From positions 1 to 11,657 of the forward strand of contig ONWL01000024.1 in NCBI GenBank assembly GCA_900321525.1: DNA of 11,657 nt, in the 5' to 3' direction. This document shows, one piece after another, positions 1 through 5,930 of the stretch (the first letter of the stretch is position 1; each line of letters opens with the position of its first letter). The notes under the pieces were generated by a model. It worked only from the letters and a program-made list of their open reading frames with translations, searched no databases and was not told the origin of the DNA. The position numbers and the translations under genes were made by a program. This DNA comes from an uncultured Eubacteriales bacterium (GTDB lineage Bacteria; Bacillota; Clostridia; Lachnospirales; Lachnospiraceae).

Positions 1-735
1 ATAATACTCTAACAACATGATCGGCGACAAATACATATACTCATGAAATACTTGTATTTCTTCAGGTATTTTATTTTCTTTTTGTGCCAAGATCATCTGT
101 ATCAGCACAGAATACCCATACGCATCTGCTTTCATTTCTTCTTCATATGCAGGCATCTCTGTTTCATTGGTCAAATGAAACAATTCATGTCCAATCAAAA
201 ATGTCCATGCAGTCCAGTAAGTATCTGTTGCCAAATTCATCAGATGCATAGGCAATCTGGACATTTTTTCAAGTTCCTGTATGTTGTGAGAGCCAATGGT
301 GTGTTTTTCTCCCTGTAAATCCAACAATACAAAACAATTCTTAAAGCATCTTTCAAAATTCTCCTTGCTCTTGTTATTTTCCAGCGAATAAATCGTAATG
401 AAAAAGCTAAGCATGGTATATTCCATCAATTCATCCACAAACAATAATTTATCTGTTTCACCAATAATACTTGTGGCATTTAACTGTTGTGCATAACGTG
501 ACAAATAGTCTATATCCACATTGATTTGATTGAGATCCATAATACATTGCAATATCTGTTTTTCAATAAAACTGGGATCTTTTTTATACAAACCCAATAC
601 CTGTTCATCCAACGTATCAATCCCTGTTTCTTTCACCCGAACAATAGATTGGCGTAAGGACGCTTCTTCATTTTCCAATTCTCTGGATGGAAAAAATGTT
701 TGATATAAATTCACCAGACTTTTCTCTGTTTTCAT
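1..735 (-). CDS. HExxH metallopeptidase-like protein, partial (runs off left edge)
   Basis: The frame opens with ATG at 735 and stays open for 245 codons to base 1, so the C-terminus is outside the window. An AAAGGA ribosome binding site lies 8 nt before the ATG. Residues 1-160 look mostly helical and acidic and match no family I recognise. Residues 182-188 read GHELFHL, a zinc-binding HExxH (H183, E184, H187). Downstream, EEEMKADAYGY (198-208) resembles the E-x-x-A-D/N segment that gives the third ligand in many gluzincin or ImmA/IrrE-like peptidases, with E200 or D204 as candidates. No signal peptide or membrane segment is obvious, so a cytoplasmic protein is likely. It follows the 123-aa gene by 36 bp and is probably co-transcribed. 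The DNA is AT-rich (about 30% G+C in sampled lines). Seen: frame, motif and spacing. Inferred: metallopeptidase activity and a possible effector role. Substrate is unknown. Confidence 0.8.
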   Translation of the reverse strand, partial: MKTEKSLVNLYQTFFPSRELENEEASLRQSIVRVKETGIDTLDEQVLGLYKKDPSFIEKQILQCIMDLNQINVDIDYLSRYAQQLNATSIIGETDKLLFVDELMEYTMLSFFITIYSLENNKSKENFERCFKNCFVLLDLQGEKHTIGSHNIQELEKMSRLPMHLMNLATDTYWTAWTFLIGHELFHLTNETEMPAYEEEMKADAYGYSVLIQMILAQKENKIPEEIQVFHEYMYLSPIMLLEYY

Positions 736-771
736 CTATGACATCCTTTATTTAAACTTTATCACAAACAA

Positions 772-1143
772 TTATGATTCATTCACAAATTTCTGAATCG
801 CCGCATCAATCAGCTTCTCTTTCTGTTCCTCTGTCAGCTGTGTATTATATGAAATTGAAAATTTATCCTGTTTACATACAACCTCTATTTTCACATTTTC
901 CTGTGGTTTCTTTTTTGGTAACAATTGGAGTACTTTCAACAAAATGTACTTCAGCATATCATACACCGCACTGTAACCTGTGTTTTTGCCCAGTTCAATC
1001 ATGATGAGCACGATTTCTGGGGGCATGAAATTTTTTGATGTAATAGGAGAAAATTCCACTTCCTGTGAATATTCTCCTGTATTTAATTCTAATGCATCTT
1101 CTTCTGTTAATTTCAACCCATCAACCAATACTGTACATTTCAT
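772..1143 (-). CDS. Small hypothetical protein, possibly EACC1-like, upstream of the metallopeptidase
   Basis: This 123-residue protein has a convincing start: GGAGG lies 9 nt before ATG. I do not recognise it with certainty. Its outline is a short N-terminal strand (TVLVDGL), an acidic loop, a hydrophobic segment EIVLIMIELG (44-53), an amphipathic helix with a basic end (YDMLKYILLKVLQLLPKKK, about 61-79), then a strand pair (VKIEVV, FSISY) and a C-terminal helix. The order LG, hydrophobic helix, KKK, VxVE, strand, EE-helix resembles the 'effector-associated constant component 1' (EACC1) proteins that sit beside peptidase effectors in bacterial conflict systems. That is a shape comparison from memory, not a search. 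The following gene, 36 bp away, encodes a HExxH protein, which fits. The low G+C of the pair contrasts with pyrD upstream. The alternative is an unrelated immunity or adaptor protein. Confidence 0.8.
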   Translation of the reverse strand: MKCTVLVDGLKLTEEDALELNTGEYSQEVEFSPITSKNFMPPEIVLIMIELGKNTGYSAVYDMLKYILLKVLQLLPKKKPQENVKIEVVCKQDKFSISYNTQLTEEQKEKLIDAAIQKFVNES

Positions 1144-1188
1144 TTTAGATTACCTCCATTTTCCATACTATACACTTCATAAACTCTA

Positions 1189-1222
1189 ATGGGAAAGGAT
1201 TGTAACCAAAACCCTTTCCCAT
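1189..1222 (-). terminator. Perfect 10-bp stem-loop after pyrD, terminator-like but without a U-tract
   Basis: On the minus strand ATGGGAAAGG (1222-1213) pairs perfectly with CCTTTCCCAT (1198-1189) around a 14-nt loop. It sits between the pyrD stop and the AT-rich gene pair. No run of T follows the 3' arm, so it is at best a weak intrinsic terminator; it may instead be part of the repeat element next to it, or an RNA-stabilising hairpin. The stem is certain, the function is not. Confidence 0.4.
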
Positions 1223-1260
1223 CTACAAGCATGTTCTATATTCCGGTCTTTTTCCGACCT
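1223..1260 (-). repeat. Short intergenic repeat, copy A
   Basis: Beginning 4 nt after the pyrD stop, the minus strand reads AGGTCGG, a short A-rich spacer, then GACCGGAATA, and continues through GAA and TGC to TGTAG. The same ordered words occur at 7820-7851 with only small indels. GGTC and GACC can pair as a mini-hairpin. In both places a longer hairpin follows directly. This looks like a dispersed intergenic element rather than a gene-specific regulator. Confidence 0.55.
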
Positions 1261-1264
1261 GCCT

Positions 1265-2176
1265 TTATTTCACTGCCCCGATCAGTTCCCGGATGTCACT
1301 GACGCCATACCGCTCCATATAGGCAGCAATGCCTTCTGCCACCTGCACAGAAGCCATCGGATCGTGGAAATTCGCAGTACCCACTGCCACTGCGGTGGCG
1401 CCTGCTAAGATAAACTCTAAGGCATCCTCTGCATTGCAGATGCCCCCCATACCGATGATAGGAACCTGCACTGCCTGTGCCACCTGGTACACCATACGAA
1501 CTGCCACCGGTTTGATGGCCGGACCGGACAATCCACCGGTCTTGTTGGCCAGTGCAAAAGCTCTACGATGAATGTCGATCTTCATACCGGTCAGGGTATT
1601 GATCAAGGAAACCGCATCTGCCCCAGCCGCTTCTACTGCCTTTGCCATCTCCGTAATGTCTGTTACATTGGGGCTCAGCTTCATGATTACCGGCTGTTTT
1701 GCCTTTGCCTTCACCGCCTTGGTGATGGCATAAGCTGCCTTTGGATTCTGTCCAAAGGCAATACCGCCCTCTTTCACATTGGGACAGGAGATGTTGATCT
1801 CCAACAGATCCACCGGCTCCTCTCCTAAACGCTCTACCACTTCTACATAGTCTTCCTCAGACCGTCCGCATACATTGACCACGATTTTGGTATCGTACTG
1901 TTTCAAGAAAGGAATGTCCCTCTCTGCAAATACATCTATGCCCGGATTCTGCAATCCGATGGCATTGAGCATCCCGCTGCTGACTTCTGCGATACGAGGG
2001 GTGGGATTGCCTGTCCACGGTACATTGGCAACTCCCTTGGTCACCACTGCACCAAGACGGCTCAAGTCTACAAATTCACTATATTCCATGCCGGAGCCAA
2101 AGGTTCCGGAACATGTCATCACCGGATTTTTCAGTGTCACACCGGCAATGTCTACTGACAGATTTCTTTCAGCCAT
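1265..2176 (-). CDS. pyrD: Dihydroorotate dehydrogenase, class 1B catalytic subunit
   Basis: PyrD oxidises dihydroorotate to orotate in pyrimidine synthesis; class 1B enzymes work as a cytoplasmic complex with PyrK and use NAD+. The 303 residues form an FMN-binding TIM barrel. Visible landmarks are LKNPVMTCSG (15-24), NPTPRIAEVSSGMLNAIGLQNPG (57-79), the catalytic-loop cysteine C131 in NISCPNV, KLSPNVTDI (166-174), INTLTG (192-197), GGLSGPAIKPVA (214-225), and the FMN-phosphate motifs GMGG (242-245) and VGTANF (265-270). I chose ATG at 2176 because GGAG precedes it by 6 nt and it gives the usual N-terminus; an in-frame GTG at 2203 would add nine residues but lacks a well-placed ribosome binding site. 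It follows pyrK by 34 bp and ends the recognisable pyr cluster. pyrE is not adjacent. Confidence 0.95.
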   Translation of the reverse strand: MAERNLSVDIAGVTLKNPVMTCSGTFGSGMEYSEFVDLSRLGAVVTKGVANVPWTGNPTPRIAEVSSGMLNAIGLQNPGIDVFAERDIPFLKQYDTKIVVNVCGRSEEDYVEVVERLGEEPVDLLEINISCPNVKEGGIAFGQNPKAAYAITKAVKAKAKQPVIMKLSPNVTDITEMAKAVEAAGADAVSLINTLTGMKIDIHRRAFALANKTGGLSGPAIKPVAVRMVYQVAQAVQVPIIGMGGICNAEDALEFILAGATAVAVGTANFHDPMASVQVAEGIAAYMERYGVSDIRELIGAVK

Positions 2177-2210
2177 TTTATTCTCCAATTCCAAAGCATT
2201 CACCCAGCTT

Positions 2211-2975
2211 TTAATCTAACTCCACCTCTGTTGCCAGAAATACCGGTCCTTCCTTACAGATCCGTTTGCTGTGTACATGGGTATGCCCATCCACCTCTGT
2301 GGATTTGCATACACAGGCCAGACAGGCACCTACGCCGCATGCCATCCGCTCTTCCAGAGACAAATAACACTCGATGCCATGGGCAATGGCATATGCCTGA
2401 ATGGCACGCAGCATAGGTTTTGGTCCACAGGCATAGATCACATCTGCCTCTAACCCACTGACTGCGATGGCATCCATCACATTGCCCTTTGTTCCGGTAC
2501 TGCCGTCTTCTGTAGCCACATAAAATGCACCATTGGCAGACAGTTCCTGATCCAGAAACAGGCTGTCACGATAGCCTGCCACGATCACCTTCTCTCCTGT
2601 CAGCTGTTTTGCCAGTTCCAGCATAGGCGGTACGCCGATGCCGCCGCCGATGAGCATGGCCTTTTTCTCTGTCAGCGGAAATCCATTGCCCAGGGGACCT
2701 AAAATCTCGATGTCATCTCCTGCCTGATACCCGGAAAACTCTGCTGTACCCGCACCGGCTACCCGGTATACGATACGGAGACTGCCTTGTTCCCGGTCAA
2801 TCTCACACAGACTGATGGGACGAGGCAGCATCCGGCTGCTGTCCTTGGAATAGACAGAAATAAACTGCCCCGGTATTGCTTCTCTGGCAATCTGCTCTGT
2901 CTGGATCCACATGCTGTAGATTCCTTCCATCAGACATTCCTGACGGATCACTTTTGCCGTTTCTTTATACTTCAT
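2211..2975 (-). CDS. pyrK: Dihydroorotate dehydrogenase electron transfer subunit (FAD / 2Fe-2S)
   Basis: PyrK carries electrons from the FMN of PyrD through a 2Fe-2S cluster and FAD to NAD+. The 254-residue protein has the ferredoxin-reductase layout: an FAD-binding barrel with RPISLC (52-57), an NAD-binding GGGIGVPPML (110-119) and YACGPKPML (181-189), then the C-terminal iron-sulfur segment SLEERMACGVGACLACVC (206-223) with C213, C218 and C221, and C240 as the likely fourth ligand. The extra C223 next to C221 is common in this family. Length matches the family (about 250-260). ATG at 2975 is preferred over the TTG at 3002, which only adds TGSGEENH-type residues overlapping the GGAG region; GGAG lies 11 nt before the ATG, slightly long. 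It lies 50 bp after pyrF and 34 bp before pyrD, so the three are one operon. Confidence 0.94.
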   Translation of the reverse strand: MKYKETAKVIRQECLMEGIYSMWIQTEQIAREAIPGQFISVYSKDSSRMLPRPISLCEIDREQGSLRIVYRVAGAGTAEFSGYQAGDDIEILGPLGNGFPLTEKKAMLIGGGIGVPPMLELAKQLTGEKVIVAGYRDSLFLDQELSANGAFYVATEDGSTGTKGNVMDAIAVSGLEADVIYACGPKPMLRAIQAYAIAHGIECYLSLEERMACGVGACLACVCKSTEVDGHTHVHSKRICKEGPVFLATEVELD

Positions 2976-3000
2976 ATGATTTTCTTCTCCACTTCCTGTC

Positions 3001-3020
3001 AATGAAAGATGTCTTTCATT
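3001..3020. repeat. Perfect inverted repeat in the pyrF-pyrK spacer
   Basis: AATGAAAGA and TCTTTCATT form 9-bp perfect arms around a 2-nt centre. It begins 5 nt beyond the pyrF stop and lies ahead of the pyrK ribosome binding site. No U-tract follows, so it is unlikely to terminate. A role in mRNA processing or stability between cistrons is possible. Confidence 0.5.
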
Positions 3021-3025
3021 TATTT

Positions 3026-3943
3026 TTAGAAAATCCGTGCAATATCTGCAATCATGGCTTCTACCGCTGCACGGGATGCCTCTGCAAAATGCTCCGGTCC
3101 AAACTTTGCATACTGCTCCTGCTTATAGGCTGCAATGATCCCCCTGGAAGAGTTGACGATGGCACCCAGTCCGTCTTCGTTGAAGTATGGACGCAGAGAA
3201 TCTGCAGTGCCGCCCTGTGCGCCGTAACCAGGTACCAGAATATAAGACTTTGGCATCGTCTTACGCAGAATCCGTCCCATTTCCGGATAGGTGGCGCCTA
3301 CTACACATCCTACATAACTATATGCATCTCCCATGCAGGTATCTGCCCACTTGGCAACCTGCTCTCCAACCCACTCATACAATGGTCTGCCATCGATGAG
3401 GCGATCCTGGAACTCTCCGCTGGATGGATTGGAAGTCTTCACCAGAATGAAGATTCCCTTCTTCTCTTCCTTGCATACATCGATAAATGGCTGGATGCCG
3501 TCAGATCCCAGATACGGATTGACTGTGGCAAAGTCTTCATTAAAAGCCGGCAGTTTTTTAGAACCTACCTGCACCCGTCCCAAATGTCCCACTGCGTATG
3601 CCGCAGAAGTAGAACCGATGTCGCCGCGCTTCACATCCCCGATGACGATCAATCCTTTGGACTTGCAATAATCTACCGTTTTCTGGTAAGCAGCCACGCC
3701 TGGCACGCCAAACTGTTCATACATAGCGATCTGCGGCTTCACTGCCGGAATCAGATCCCAAGTCTGGTCAATGATCGCTTTATTAAACTGCCAGATGGCT
3801 TCTGCTGCTCCCTCTAATGTTTCTCCATATGCAGAAAATGCTTCCTTCTGGATATGCTCCGGCACATAGGAAAGCATCGGGTCCAAACCGACTACGATCG
3901 GCGCATGTAATTTCTGAATCTTTGCTGTCAACTGATTGATCAT
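3026..3943 (-). CDS. pyrF: Orotidine 5'-phosphate decarboxylase, subfamily 2
   Basis: PyrF decarboxylates OMP to UMP, the last step of de novo UMP synthesis, in the cytoplasm. The 305-residue protein is the longer subfamily-2 form. Visible motifs are PIVVGLDPMLSYVP (15-28, with D21), FNKAIID (53-59), AVKPQIAMYEQFG (67-79), the catalytic DVKRGDIGST (103-112, K105), NPYLGSDGIQPF (142-153), LVKTSNPSSG (167-176), VVGATYP (214-220), PGYGAQGG (238-245) and VNSSRGI (263-269). ATG at 3943 is chosen because GAGG precedes it by 6 nt and MINQL is the usual N-terminus; an in-frame ATG at 3979 would add 12 residues and has only a weak GGGG upstream. It is the first gene of a pyrF-pyrK-pyrD operon with a promoter about 160 bp upstream. 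No PyrR-binding consensus is recognisable in the leader. Confidence 0.95.
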   Translation of the reverse strand: MINQLTAKIQKLHAPIVVGLDPMLSYVPEHIQKEAFSAYGETLEGAAEAIWQFNKAIIDQTWDLIPAVKPQIAMYEQFGVPGVAAYQKTVDYCKSKGLIVIGDVKRGDIGSTSAAYAVGHLGRVQVGSKKLPAFNEDFATVNPYLGSDGIQPFIDVCKEEKKGIFILVKTSNPSSGEFQDRLIDGRPLYEWVGEQVAKWADTCMGDAYSYVGCVVGATYPEMGRILRKTMPKSYILVPGYGAQGGTADSLRPYFNEDGLGAIVNSSRGIIAAYKQEQYAKFGPEHFAEASRAAVEAMIADIARIF

Positions 3944-4005
3944 CTGTTTCCTCATTTCTGTGAAGCCTGTATCATTCATTCCCCATGGTAACCATTCCGT
4001 ACCTG

Positions 4006-4059
4006 CACAGAATACCGGTACCTGAAATGTTACGTCTCATCCTGTTTCGGGATTCTGCA
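4006..4059 (-). promoter_or_regulatory. Hairpin in the pyrF leader
   Basis: On the minus strand TGCAGAAT directly followed by CCCGAAA (4059-4045) can pair with TTTCAGG (4027-4021) and ATTCTGTG (4013-4006). The two stems are separated on the 3' side by a 7-nt bulge. The inner stem has one C-A mismatch and the outer has two G-U pairs at its base. It lies between the promoter and pyrF and has no U-tract. The stop codon of the leader mini-ORF falls in its loop. Pairing was worked out by eye; regulation is inference. Confidence 0.35.
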
Positions 4060-4096
4060 TGGCCTGTATTGCTTCACATGTACAGACCACACCCAT
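4037..4096 (-). other. Candidate 19-codon leader mini-ORF upstream of pyrF
   Basis: ATG at 4096 opens a frame for MGVVCTCEAIQAMQNPETG, ending in TGA at 4037. The ATG coincides with the position where transcription from the TATAAT box should start, so it would be leaderless; there is no ribosome binding site. Its stop lies inside the loop of the leader hairpin, the arrangement seen in translational attenuators. It may equally be a chance frame. No protein family is recognisable. Confidence 0.2.
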
Positions 4097-4102
4097 GTTA
4101 GC

Positions 4103-4132
4103 ATTATAACATAGAGGGACCATGTGACGCAA
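4103..4132 (-). promoter_or_regulatory. Sigma-A-type promoter of the pyr operon
   Basis: The minus strand has a perfect -10 box TATAAT (4108-4103) and TTGCGT (4132-4127) as a weak -35 box, with an 18-nt spacer. Transcription would start near 4096, giving a leader of about 150 nt before pyrF. It lies downstream of the nitroreductase terminator, as expected for an independent pyr transcription unit. Confidence 0.6.
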
Positions 4133-4185
4133 GGGTGGAATGGACATGCAGGCAGGTTTCCTTGCCTCGTTACGTGCAGAAAGAA

Positions 4186-4226
4186 ACAAAAAGAGGACGA
4201 TATTTGTATTTCTACAATACCGTCCT
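4186..4226 (-). terminator. Strong intrinsic terminator of the nitroreductase gene
   Basis: On the minus strand AGGACGGTATTGTA pairs with TACAAATATCGTCCT around a GAAA tetraloop; there is one G-U pair and one bulged base. The 3' arm is followed by CTTTTTG and further T-rich sequence. It sits about 60 nt after the nitroreductase stop and separates that gene from the pyr promoter. Confidence 0.85.
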
Positions 4227-4284
4227 GTATCTATCCCATATTCTCTCTCAAATCATTCAACACACTTCTGTCTCACTACATGTG

Positions 4285-5028
4285 CTACTGAATCATCATT
4301 GTGCTGACATACTGATACTTCCGCACCTTCTTTTCTGCCACGGATTCCAGGTAGGCAAAATCCACATCGATCCATGCTTCCTCTGCCGCCAATGCCATAT
4401 GTGCCATACAGATTCCCATATCCACCAGATGCATGGGGAATTGCTCCTTGCCATTTTTAATAAAAAAATGAATCCGATTGTGATACACCACAAAATGCCA
4501 TGGCTGTGTATTCAGAGCTGAAGGAGCCAGACGGGCAGCCTCTAACATCTGTGCCACTTCTTCGTCATAATCTTCTCTCACTGTCACCAGTTTCCGCAGA
4601 GGCTTCCGCTTAAAGGCTTTCCGTTCACGACAGATGGAATCCACCCCATATCCGATGGCCGCCACCATCCGCACATATCCATCGATGCCTTCCCGCTCAA
4701 TCCACTGCACACCCCCCTGGTAACAGCTTCCAATGTTTCGAGTCTGCAAATACAGCAGCAGATTTTCCAACAAGTATCCGGCATTGTAATAATCCTCCGG
4801 TTCTGCTGTGTCTGACAAAAAGACCACATATGCCGGTGCCTCTACTTTGAATTTCCCCTCAACCCCACTACTATTCTCAGATACTACAATCTCCCAGTTC
4901 TCTTTTCCATACAATGGGAGCAGCATCCCAATATACTCCTGGATGGCCTGCTTATCTTCTTCTGTAAGCGGCATCTCCTGAAACTGACGCACGGACTTTC
5001 TGACAAAAATTGCTTCATATGGATTCAT
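4285..5028 (-). CDS. Nitroreductase family protein (TM1586-like)
   Basis: A 247-residue cytoplasmic FMN-dependent oxidoreductase of the nitroreductase superfamily, in the form with two half-domains typical of the Thermotoga TM1586-like group. The N-terminal RKSVRQF (10-16) is the FMN-phosphate-contacting motif. GYLLENLLLYLQTRNIGSC (84-102) is the core helix with the following turn. VAAIGYG (122-128) and the later APSALNTQPWHF (168-179) and HLVDMGICMAHMALAA (200-215) complete the cofactor-binding set. The physiological substrate cannot be read from sequence. The start at 5028 has GAGG 7 nt before ATG. It is 257 bp from the flavin-reductase gene and has its own promoter with a palindrome, plus its own terminator, so it is likely a singly transcribed, ligand-controlled gene. 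Nitro-compound, quinone or flavin reduction are the options. Confidence 0.88.
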   Translation of the reverse strand: MNPYEAIFVRKSVRQFQEMPLTEEDKQAIQEYIGMLLPLYGKENWEIVVSENSSGVEGKFKVEAPAYVVFLSDTAEPEDYYNAGYLLENLLLYLQTRNIGSCYQGGVQWIEREGIDGYVRMVAAIGYGVDSICRERKAFKRKPLRKLVTVREDYDEEVAQMLEAARLAPSALNTQPWHFVVYHNRIHFFIKNGKEQFPMHLVDMGICMAHMALAAEEAWIDVDFAYLESVAEKKVRKYQYVSTMMIQ

Positions 5029-5109
5029 CTGACAACCTCACCATCTACAAATTGATGGGAAATCTTCCAATTACTGGCAGCATTTCCCTGCTTACTGCAT
5101 TGTCCTTTC

Positions 5110-5143
5110 AGTATAACACAGTTGCCTTTGGAATAATTCCAAA
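5110..5143 (-). promoter_or_regulatory. Extended -10 promoter and overlapping palindromic operator of the nitroreductase gene
   Basis: The minus strand has TGTTATACT (5118-5110), an extended -10 box, with no good -35 hexamer. At 5127-5143 is the perfect palindrome TTTGGAATAATTCCAAA (8-bp arms, 1-nt centre), which covers where the -35 region would be. The placement is that of an operator for a dimeric repressor or an activator that replaces the missing -35 contact. The regulator is not identifiable from this window. Confidence 0.6.
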
Positions 5144-5285
5144 TATTGCTGAAAATGATTACAATTTTTTGTCAGAGTTTTTACACTGCTCTGGTTTTTT
5201 GCCTCTGTCTGAAACCCAAGTACATCTCCTGCCCTATGGGCACTGGCAAAATGCCGACTGCAATTTTTCTCCATGCTGCCGATAC

Positions 5286-5759
5286 TTACCGGATGATGTC
5301 TACTACTTCTCCGATCACCATCATATGAGGTGCCATGCCATCATAAAATGTCTTTGCCACATCTTCCGGCATCTGTGATACATCTAATTCCTGTTTGAAC
5401 AGTTTTCTGCACACCAGTGTCACCTCTGCTTCTTCAAATGTGACAGATTCCAAAACGTCCTTTGGGGTCAGGCCGGACTCATGGATTTTGTCCATCTCCC
5501 TGCCTGACTTGGTGCCCAATACCCCCAAGGTTTTCTTGTACTCCTGTGGATAAAAGCTAACGGTAAAGTATTCATTATTTTCCATATATTCGTATGTGTA
5601 ACGGGAATCCCGCACATACACAGTTACCACCGGCTTATGCCAGAGAGTTCCCATACCGCCCCAACTGATGGTCATGGTGTTAAAATCCTCTGCCGTACCT
5701 GCGCTTAACAGCGCCCACTTCTTGTCAAACTGTTCAAAAATATTGGTTTCAAATGTCAT
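5286..5759 (-). CDS. Flavin reductase family (FMN-binding split barrel) protein
   Basis: A 157-residue protein of the flavin reductase-like family, which binds FMN in a split barrel and usually passes reducing power between NAD(P)H and flavins or acts as a small FMN oxidoreductase. Visible features are the N-terminal WALLSAG (15-21), NTMTISWGGMGTLWHKPVVTVYVR-type core (27-50) in which the T-x-S/W-G turn contacts FMN, then RYTYEYM (53-59), YFTVSFYP (64-71) and LGTKSGREMDK (81-91). ATG at 5759 is chosen because GGAGG lies 8 nt upstream; an in-frame TTG at 5795 would start inside the region carrying that site. The substrate is not predictable. It lies 171 bp after pepF and 257 bp before the nitroreductase gene, so a shared redox theme is possible but co-transcription is not shown. 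No convincing promoter was found. Confidence 0.9.
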   Translation of the reverse strand: MTFETNIFEQFDKKWALLSAGTAEDFNTMTISWGGMGTLWHKPVVTVYVRDSRYTYEYMENNEYFTVSFYPQEYKKTLGVLGTKSGREMDKIHESGLTPKDVLESVTFEEAEVTLVCRKLFKQELDVSQMPEDVAKTFYDGMAPHMMVIGEVVDIIR

Positions 5760-5930
5760 ACTTCCATCCTCCATTTCTTTGTAAACGATTGTCAACTGCT
5801 TTAATTACCCTTCAATCCTTGGTAACTGCAAAACCATGCTTGCCTTTGTAATTGCTTCTTTGCACACACGCCTTGAATCATTGCAAGGGGTCTTTTTATC
5901 CTATGCCAGCCAACTGATTTTGCAACTGCA
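5760..5930. other. Intergenic pepF to flavin reductase, no clear feature
   Basis: I see no gene or strong terminator here. On the minus strand CCTTG and CAAGG form a 5-bp stem near 5873-5890 without a U-tract, and TTGCAA with TAGGAT 16 nt later is a poor promoter match. A TTGACA near 5796 has no -10 box at the proper distance. Confidence 0.4.

Noticed and set aside
43..318. Plus-strand frame of 91 codons at the left edge
   Set aside because: It is antisense to the HExxH gene, which has a better start, better codon pattern and a catalytic motif.
1241..1260. GGTC-GACC mini-hairpin as the pyrD terminator
   Set aside because: Only 4 bp of stem and no following U-tract; it is better explained as part of the repeat shared with 7820-7851.
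2876..3817. Plus-strand open frame of 313 codons opposite pyrK and pyrF
   Set aside because: It lies antisense to two well-conserved genes, is rich in Cys, His and Arg without any domain, and has no ribosome binding site. It is a shadow of codon bias on the other strand.
3944..3979. N-terminal extension of PyrF from an upstream ATG
   Set aside because: The later ATG has a well-spaced GAGG and gives the normal family N-terminus; the extra residues have no counterpart in the family as I know it.
5173..5200. CAGAG/CTCTG stem followed by GTTTTTT, terminator-like on the plus strand
   Set aside because: There is no plus-strand gene to terminate, and on the minus strand the T-run is an A-run. The 5-bp stem is weak.
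5092..5274. Minus-strand 60-codon frame between flavin reductase and nitroreductase
   Set aside because: It overlaps the nitroreductase promoter and palindrome, has no ribosome binding site and no recognisable sequence.
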